Source: Elephas maximus indicus
Taxonomy: Eukaryota; Chordata; Mammalia; Proboscidea; Elephantidae
DNA length: 64,000 nt
Direction of reading: 5' to 3'
NCBI RefSeq assembly: GCF_024166365.1
Contig: NC_064819.1
Coordinates: 146,716,793 to 146,780,792 of the forward strand
In this document: positions 58,560-64,000 of the stretch, in pieces
How positions within the stretch are numbered: position 1 is the stretch's first letter
Layout of the letters: each line of letters begins with the position of its first letter
Program-made: the position numbers and the translations under genes
Notes under the pieces: generated by a model
What the model saw: the letters and a program-made list of their open reading frames with translations, nothing else
The model's database searches: none
Told to the model about the DNA's origin: nothing

Positions 58560-60320
58560 CTTTGTTTTTAGTGTTCTGTAGTTTTACTTTGATGTGTTTA
58601 GAGGTAGATTTCTTTTTATTTATCCTGATTGGGATTTGTTGGGGTTTTAAAATCTATGAATTGGTGCCTCTCATCAATTTTGGAAAGTTTTTAAGCATTT
58701 TCTCTTCAAATTGCCCTTAATTCATCTATTTTCTTTTCCCTTTTTAGAATTGAGTCAACATATATTCGATCTTCTCATTCTGACCTTCCTGTCTCTTAAT
58801 TTCTCTTCTATATTGTCCAACTTTTTGTCTCTTAGTGCTTGATTCTGCGTAATTTTTTCTAACCTATCTTTCAGGTCACAAATTTCCTCTCTGTGTCTCT
58901 CTTTTTATAACTACTTTTTTTTAATTGTTGATAAAATTTATATACAATAAAATTCACAAATCATAAATGTTCAGTTTGAGTTTTGACAACTGTAGTCAAG
59001 TGTGTATAATCACCACTCAAAACAAAATATAGAATACTTCTGTCATTACAGAAAGTTCTCTCCTACCTAGCCAAAACCCTCAACCTGCTGCTATGTATAT
59101 ATTTTTTCCTCCAGTCTGTGACTTGCCTTTTTACTTTCTTAATGGTGTCATTGAAGAACCTTTGGTTCTTTATGTAGTCTTTGAGGAAGTTCTTAATTTT
59201 AGTAGAGTCCAACTTAATCAGCTTTTTCTTTTATGGGTAGTCCTTTTTTTATTTCTTGTTTAGGGAATCTTTGCCTGGTATGTGGTTGCTAGCTAGAATA
59301 ACCTTTGTCAACTTTGCTTATTATTTCTAGTTTTTGGATTCTTTTATAATGTCTACATATATAATGTCATCTGTGAATACTGACAACTTTCTTTTCCAAT
59401 TTTAATGTAAGTTTTCTTTGTTTTGTTTTTTGCCTTGTTGTACTGGCTAAGACCTATAATACTGTGTTGAGAGAAATAATTGTGAATATTTTTGTCTTGT
59501 TTCCTACCTCAGGTAGAAAAGCGTTCAATGTTTTTGAAGTTTAATAAACCTTTCATTCCTGGAATATTTACAATTTACTCATGATTTATAATCTTTTAAA
59601 TATCACTGGTTTTTTTTTTTTTTTTTTTAAAGTTTCCACACCTATGTTCACTAGAGAGTGGCTGTCCTTTTACATTTTTTGTCAGGTTTTAGTGTCAAGT
59701 TTATGCTGACTTCATAAAACGAGTTGGGAATTGTTCCCTCCTTTTCTATTTACTGGAAAAGCTTTTTATAACCTTGATCTTATTTCAGAAACCCTGGTGG
59801 CATAGTGGTGAAGTGCTACAATTGCTAACCAAAATGTCAGCAGTTCAAATCCACCAGGCACTCCTTGGAAACTCTGGGGCAGTTCTACTCTGCCTTATAG
59901 GGTCGCTATAAGTCGGAATCGACTGGATGGCAACCAGGTGATCTTATTTCTTCTTTTAGTATTTGGAAGATTTCATCATTGAAGCCATCTGGAGTTTACC
60001 TTTCTGGGAGGGTTTGTAATTACAGATTTAATTTCTTTAGTAGTGCATATAAGTCTATTCAAATGTTCTGTTTTTCATGTCAATTCTGTTAAATTTTTTT
60101 CTTAGGAATTTGTCCATTTCATCTAAATATTTTAAATGTATCAGCTTAAAGTTGTTCATAATATACTCTTGATTGTCTTTGTAATATGTATAGTCTATAA
60201 TGGTGTCTTTCTTTTCACTCTTGACATTGGCAACTGAAGCCATCCTTGTTTTGGCTTTGATCAGTTTCCTCAGGAGTTTATTAACTTTTTTAGGATTTTT
60301 TTAAAAAAATTTTTAGCTCC
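58560..60320 (-). mobile_element. Old L1, antisense, ORF2 region
   Basis: Reverse L1 sequence. The strip tataatgtcatctgtgaata near 59363 is the complement of the RT active-site region (reads F-T-D-D in place of Y-x-D-D). gaagccatctggagtttacc and aggaatttgtccatttcatc are also typical. 58930-59090 looks like a second L1 3' terminus. Many frame breaks; split by the AfroSINE at 59787. Confidence 0.8.
59787..59938 (+). mobile_element. AfroSINE with target duplication
   Basis: Flanked by a perfect 12-base TGATCTTATTTC at 59775-59786 and 59939-59950. Inserted in a minus-strand L1. Confidence 0.96.
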
Positions 60321-60529
60321 ACTCTACAAGTACGTTTTCTTTTTCTTTAATTTCTGCTCAACTAAACCTTCTCTGACTGCCCAATTTAAAACTGCAGTAC
60401 ATATTTCTGATCAAATCTCCCTGTTCTCCTCCTGTGCCTTCTTTTTCTTCTCTGTGAAATATACCACTATCTGACATACATGTGTTTTTTAATTGTTTTG
60501 TTTTATACCTTCTGCCCTACTCCCCAAAG

Positions 60530-60650
60530 ATAAACTTCCTGAGGGCAGGGACTTCTTTGCATGATTTGTTATTTGCTCTATTCTTAGCACCTTGAAGAAC
60601 CTGACAGATAATACGCACTTAATAAATATTTATCTAATGAATCTAAAGAA
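60530..60650 (+). repeat. L2/MIR-type 3' tail
   Basis: Reads ctgagggcagggacttcttt, cacttaataaatatttatct, the common end of L2-type repeats. Confidence 0.65.
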
Positions 60651-60982
60651 ATTATATTTGTTGTAATTCAATTCTTTGATATTATAAAAGATTTCTAAAG
60701 ACAAATGAATATGGATATCATAAGAAAAATACCTTATGAGGTCAGTAATAATAATAATTCCAAAGAACAACACCAAAAAAAAAAAAAAGCTGGAAGAATT
60801 GCTGCATCAGTTGTATGTGATTTTCATATAACTGATAGATTTTTCCTTTAAGAAAAGCCCTTGCTTAACATAACTCATACTTGCTACTTTTTAACTCGTA
60901 AATAACAGAAGCTTTACCTTAAGAAATACAGTTAATTTACAAAACTGCAGTATACCTATTTTTCTAAATTGCTTATTATATA

Positions 60983-61154
60983 TTTAAAAAAAAAACCAAA
61001 CCCATTGCTGTCAAGTTGATTCCGACTCATAGCCACCCTATAGGACAGAGTAGAACTGCCCCATAGGGTTTCCAAGGAGCACCTGGTGGATTTGAACTGC
61101 TGACCTTTTGGTTAGCAGCCGTAGCACTTAACCACTTTGCTACCAGGGTTTTCA
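60983..61154 (-). mobile_element. AfroSINE with target duplication
   Basis: Reverse copy with A-rich left side. Flanked by perfect GCTTATTATATA at 60971-60982 and 61155-61166. Confidence 0.96.
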
Positions 61155-61754
61155 GCTTATTATATAAGAATAATAAATTAATTATGGTATGCCACTTCTA
61201 AAATATAGCACACATTCTTATGTATATCCATATTATAGAGTAAAATTTTATTGTTAGTCTATACTTTTTTTTTAAGGTATAGCTCATTTAAGAACTAAAG
61301 TTTATATTAATGTTAAATTTTTAATTTTTATTAAGTAATGATTTCTTTAATTTCAAGATTTATGGTTTAATATAATAAGATAGAAACATTTCTAAAGTTT
61401 TATGCCTACTACATGGTGAAATACCATATTGCCTTCTTAAACTTCATTTACTTTAATATGATGTGATGGGCAAAGGTGTTATTTAAGAAGCCTAAGAATG
61501 CAATTTGAGTATCTTAGGATATTTTAATGAGTATGTACAGTAAGCTTTTGGTAACTGAAATTGGGATTTCAGGCTAGTGAGAGATTGATTTTAGTACAGT
61601 AGACATTTAGGTGGCAGGTGAAGCCAAGAGAATAGTTTAGATCACCCAGGTAGATTATGAATAACGAGGAGGGAGAAAAGATAAATAAAAGGATCAAGAA
61701 TCTCTTCTGGTTTATAGCTTTAGGTCAGACAGATAGATGGTGATACGTTTTTTG

Positions 61755-61945
61755 TTTTGATGTGCTGAAATATATATCAACAAAACTTGCCATTTTAACT
61801 GTTTTTAAGTGTGCAATTACATGTGCAACCATCACGACTATTTCCAAAATTCTTCATCACCCCCAACAGAAACTCAGTACCCACTAAACAAAAACTCCCC
61901 AATCCTTTCTCCCCTCAACCCCTGGTAACCACCAATAACTTCTTT
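61755..61945 (-). mobile_element. L1M-type 3' fragment
   Basis: Reads aaaacttgccattttaactg, caaccatcacgactatttcc, ctggtaaccaccaataactt. Next to the younger L1 that starts at 61950. Confidence 0.6.
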
Positions 61946-61949
61946 TTTT

Positions 61950-64000
61950 TCCTTTAATTTTATTGTATTTTAAGTGAAAGTTCAGAATGCAAAATAGTTT
62001 CTCATTCAGAAATTTATACACAAACTGTTTTTTTGACGTTGGTTGCCATCCCCACAATGTGTCAGCAGCCTCCCCATTTCCCTTTATACCCCGGGTTCTC
62101 CGTGTCCATTTGTGTTAGTTTCCCTGCCCCTTCCTGTGCTCTCATCTTTGATTTGGGCAAGTATTACCTATTTGGTCTCATGTACTTGATTGAACTAAGA
62201 AGCACATTCCTTACATGTGTTACTGTTTGTTTTATGGGCCTATCTAATCTTTGGCTGAAAGGTGGACTTTGGGAGCGGCTTCAGTTCTGAGTTTCAGGAT
62301 GCCTGGGGCCATTCTGGGGGGTTCCTCCAGTCTCTGACCAGTAAATCTGTTCTTTTTTTTGTGAATTCAGATTTTGTTCTACTTTTTTCTCCTGCTGTGT
62401 CCAGAATCTTCTGCTGTGATCCCTGTCAGAGCTGTCTGTGGTAGTAGCCATGAACCATCTATTTCTTCTGGGCTCAGGCTGCTAAAGGCTGTGTGATTCA
62501 TGTGGTCCATTAATCGTTTGGACTGATATTTTCTTTGTGTCTTTGGTTTTCTTCATTCTCCTTTGCTCTGAAGGCGATGGGGCCAATAGATGTATCTTAG
62601 ATGGCTGCTCATAAGCTTTTGAGACCCCAGATGCTACTCACCAAAGTAGGATGTAGAACATTTAGTTTATGAATTATATTATGCCAGTTGACCTAGATGT
62701 TCACCGAGATCATGATCTCCAGCCCTCACCCCAGTAACTCAGTCCCTCAAGGTGTTTGGATGTGTCTAGGAAGCTCCTATGGCTTTGCCTTGGCCAAGTT
62801 ATGCTGACTTCCCCTATATTGTGTGTTGTCTTTCCCTTCACCAAAATTAACACTTGTCTACTATCTAGTTAATGATTTCCCCTCTCCACCCCTTCCTCTT
62901 AACCATCAAAGATTGTTTTTTTCTGTGTGTAAACCTTTTCTTGGTTTTTATAATAGTGGTCTCATATAATATTTGTCCTTTTGTGATTGACTTATTTCAC
63001 TAAGCATAGATTCACCCATGTTGTGAGATGTTTCTTGGATTCATCATTGTTCTCTGTTGTTGTGTAGTGTTCCATTGTGTGTATGTACCATAATTTGTTT
63101 ATCCATTCATCTGTTGATGGGCACTTAGGTTGTTTCCGTCTTTTTGTTGTGAATAATGCTGCATTGAACATGGGTGTGCATATGGCTATTCCTGTGATGG
63201 CTCTTACTTCTCTAGGGTATATTCCTAGGAGTAGGATTGCTGGATCGTATGGTATTTCTATTTTTAGCTTTTTGAGGAGGCACCATATCGTTTGCCAGAG
63301 TGGCTATACCATTTTACATTCCCATCAGCGATGCATAAGATTTCCATCTCCAGGAGACCTCTCCAACATTTGTTGTTTTCTGTTTTTTTTGATTAGTGCC
63401 AGTAATGTCGGGTTAAGATGAAATCTCATTGTAATTTTGATTTGCATATCTGTAATGGCTTTTTTTTTTTTTTTTAATGGCTAATGGCTAATGGTTACCA
63501 GCATTTCCTCATATGTCTTAGCTGCCTGAATGTCTTATTTGGTGAAGTGTCTGTTTATATCCTTTGTCTATTTTTTAATTGGATTATTTGTCTTTTTGTT
63601 ATTGAGGTATTGAAGTATTCTATAGACTTTAGAGATTAGGCCTTTGTCAAATGTGTCATATCCAAAAATTTTTGCCTAGTCTGTAGGTTGTTTACTCTTT
63701 TGATGAAGTCTTTTGATGAACGTAACTGTTTAATTTTTAGGAGCTCCCAGTTATCTGGTTTATCTTCTGGTGTTTGTGCATTGTTAGTTATGGTTCATAT
63801 TGTATATATGCCATGTGTTAAGGCCCCTGGCATTGTCCTTATTTTTTCTTCCAGGATCTTTATTGTTTTAAGTTTCATATTTAGGTCTTTGATCCATTTT
63901 TAGTTAGTTTTTGTGTATGGTGTGAGGTATGGATCATATCTCGTTTTTTTTACAGATGGACATCCAGTTTTGCCAGCAGCATTTATTTAAAAAGACAGTC
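61950..64000 (-). mobile_element. Afrotherian L1, antisense, continues past the window
   Basis: 3' UTR from about 61950 (ttttattgtattttaagtga) through ccccagatgctactcaccaa, then the ORF2 C-terminal region antisense (ttccattgtgtgtatgtacc, gatgggcacttaggttgttt). It is still inside ORF2 at 64000. A T-run at 63463-63477 with an aatggctaatggctaatgg triplication marks slippage. Confidence 0.9.

Larger units (their letters stand above)
58176..64000. other. DOP1A intron 3 (partial)
   Basis: Holds two minus-strand L1 blocks (58560-60320 and 61950-64000), an L1M-like 3' piece (61755-61945), an L2/MIR-like tail (60530-60650) and two AfroSINEs. The DOP1A exon expected after this intron is not present. 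Confidence 0.75.

Noticed and set aside
63077..63421. 114-codon plus-strand frame
   Set aside because: It is the antisense of L1 ORF2 and not a gene.
1..64000. CRISPR arrays, operons, prophages or bacterial-type systems
   Set aside because: The sequence is a mammalian nuclear genome region with introns and retroposons. Direct repeats are transposon or local duplications.

Overview
The window is a piece of a mammalian nuclear genome, almost certainly from an afrotherian and most likely an elephant or another paenungulate. About 35 copies of the AfroSINE family, an RTE LINE whose 3' end matches the AfroSINE tail, and afrotherian-type L1 3' ends are spread over a background of old mammalian repeats (MIR, L2, MaLR, L1M). 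There are no prokaryotic features. The many open frames of 60-175 codons are not genes, except where they overlap the exons below.

Two protein-coding genes are present, both cut by the window edges and arranged head to head. On the minus strand is the 5' half of UBE3D: coding exons 1-4 at 31264-31340, 19776-19972, 17414-17504 and 4769-5000. Their splice phases agree and together they give exactly 199 codons. On the plus strand is the 5' end of DOP1A (DOPEY1): a CpG-rich promoter with an inferred non-coding first exon near 34.5-34.7 kb, then coding exons at 55112-55249 and 57994-58175 (106 codons plus 2 bases). The UBE3D/DOP1A head-to-head order is conserved synteny with human chromosome 6q14.

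Layout: 1-31.3 kb is UBE3D introns and exons. 30.9-31.6 kb is the UBE3D CpG island. 31.6-34.4 kb is a repeat-filled spacer holding an ERV-type LTR and an L1 3' stub. 34.4-35.0 kb is the DOP1A CpG island. 35-55 kb is the long DOP1A intron 1. 55.1-58.2 kb holds DOP1A coding exons and intron 2. 58.2-64 kb is intron 3, made mostly of minus-strand L1.

The richest part for discovery is 22.4-29.6 kb in UBE3D intron 1. An old L1 carries several younger insertions, including an RTE LINE with a twin-priming inversion and matching target-site duplications. That RTE in turn contains a 213-bp near-perfect palindromic TA-flanked DNA element. No undescribed gene system was found. The novelty is in nested transposon structure, local duplications and the divergent promoter region.
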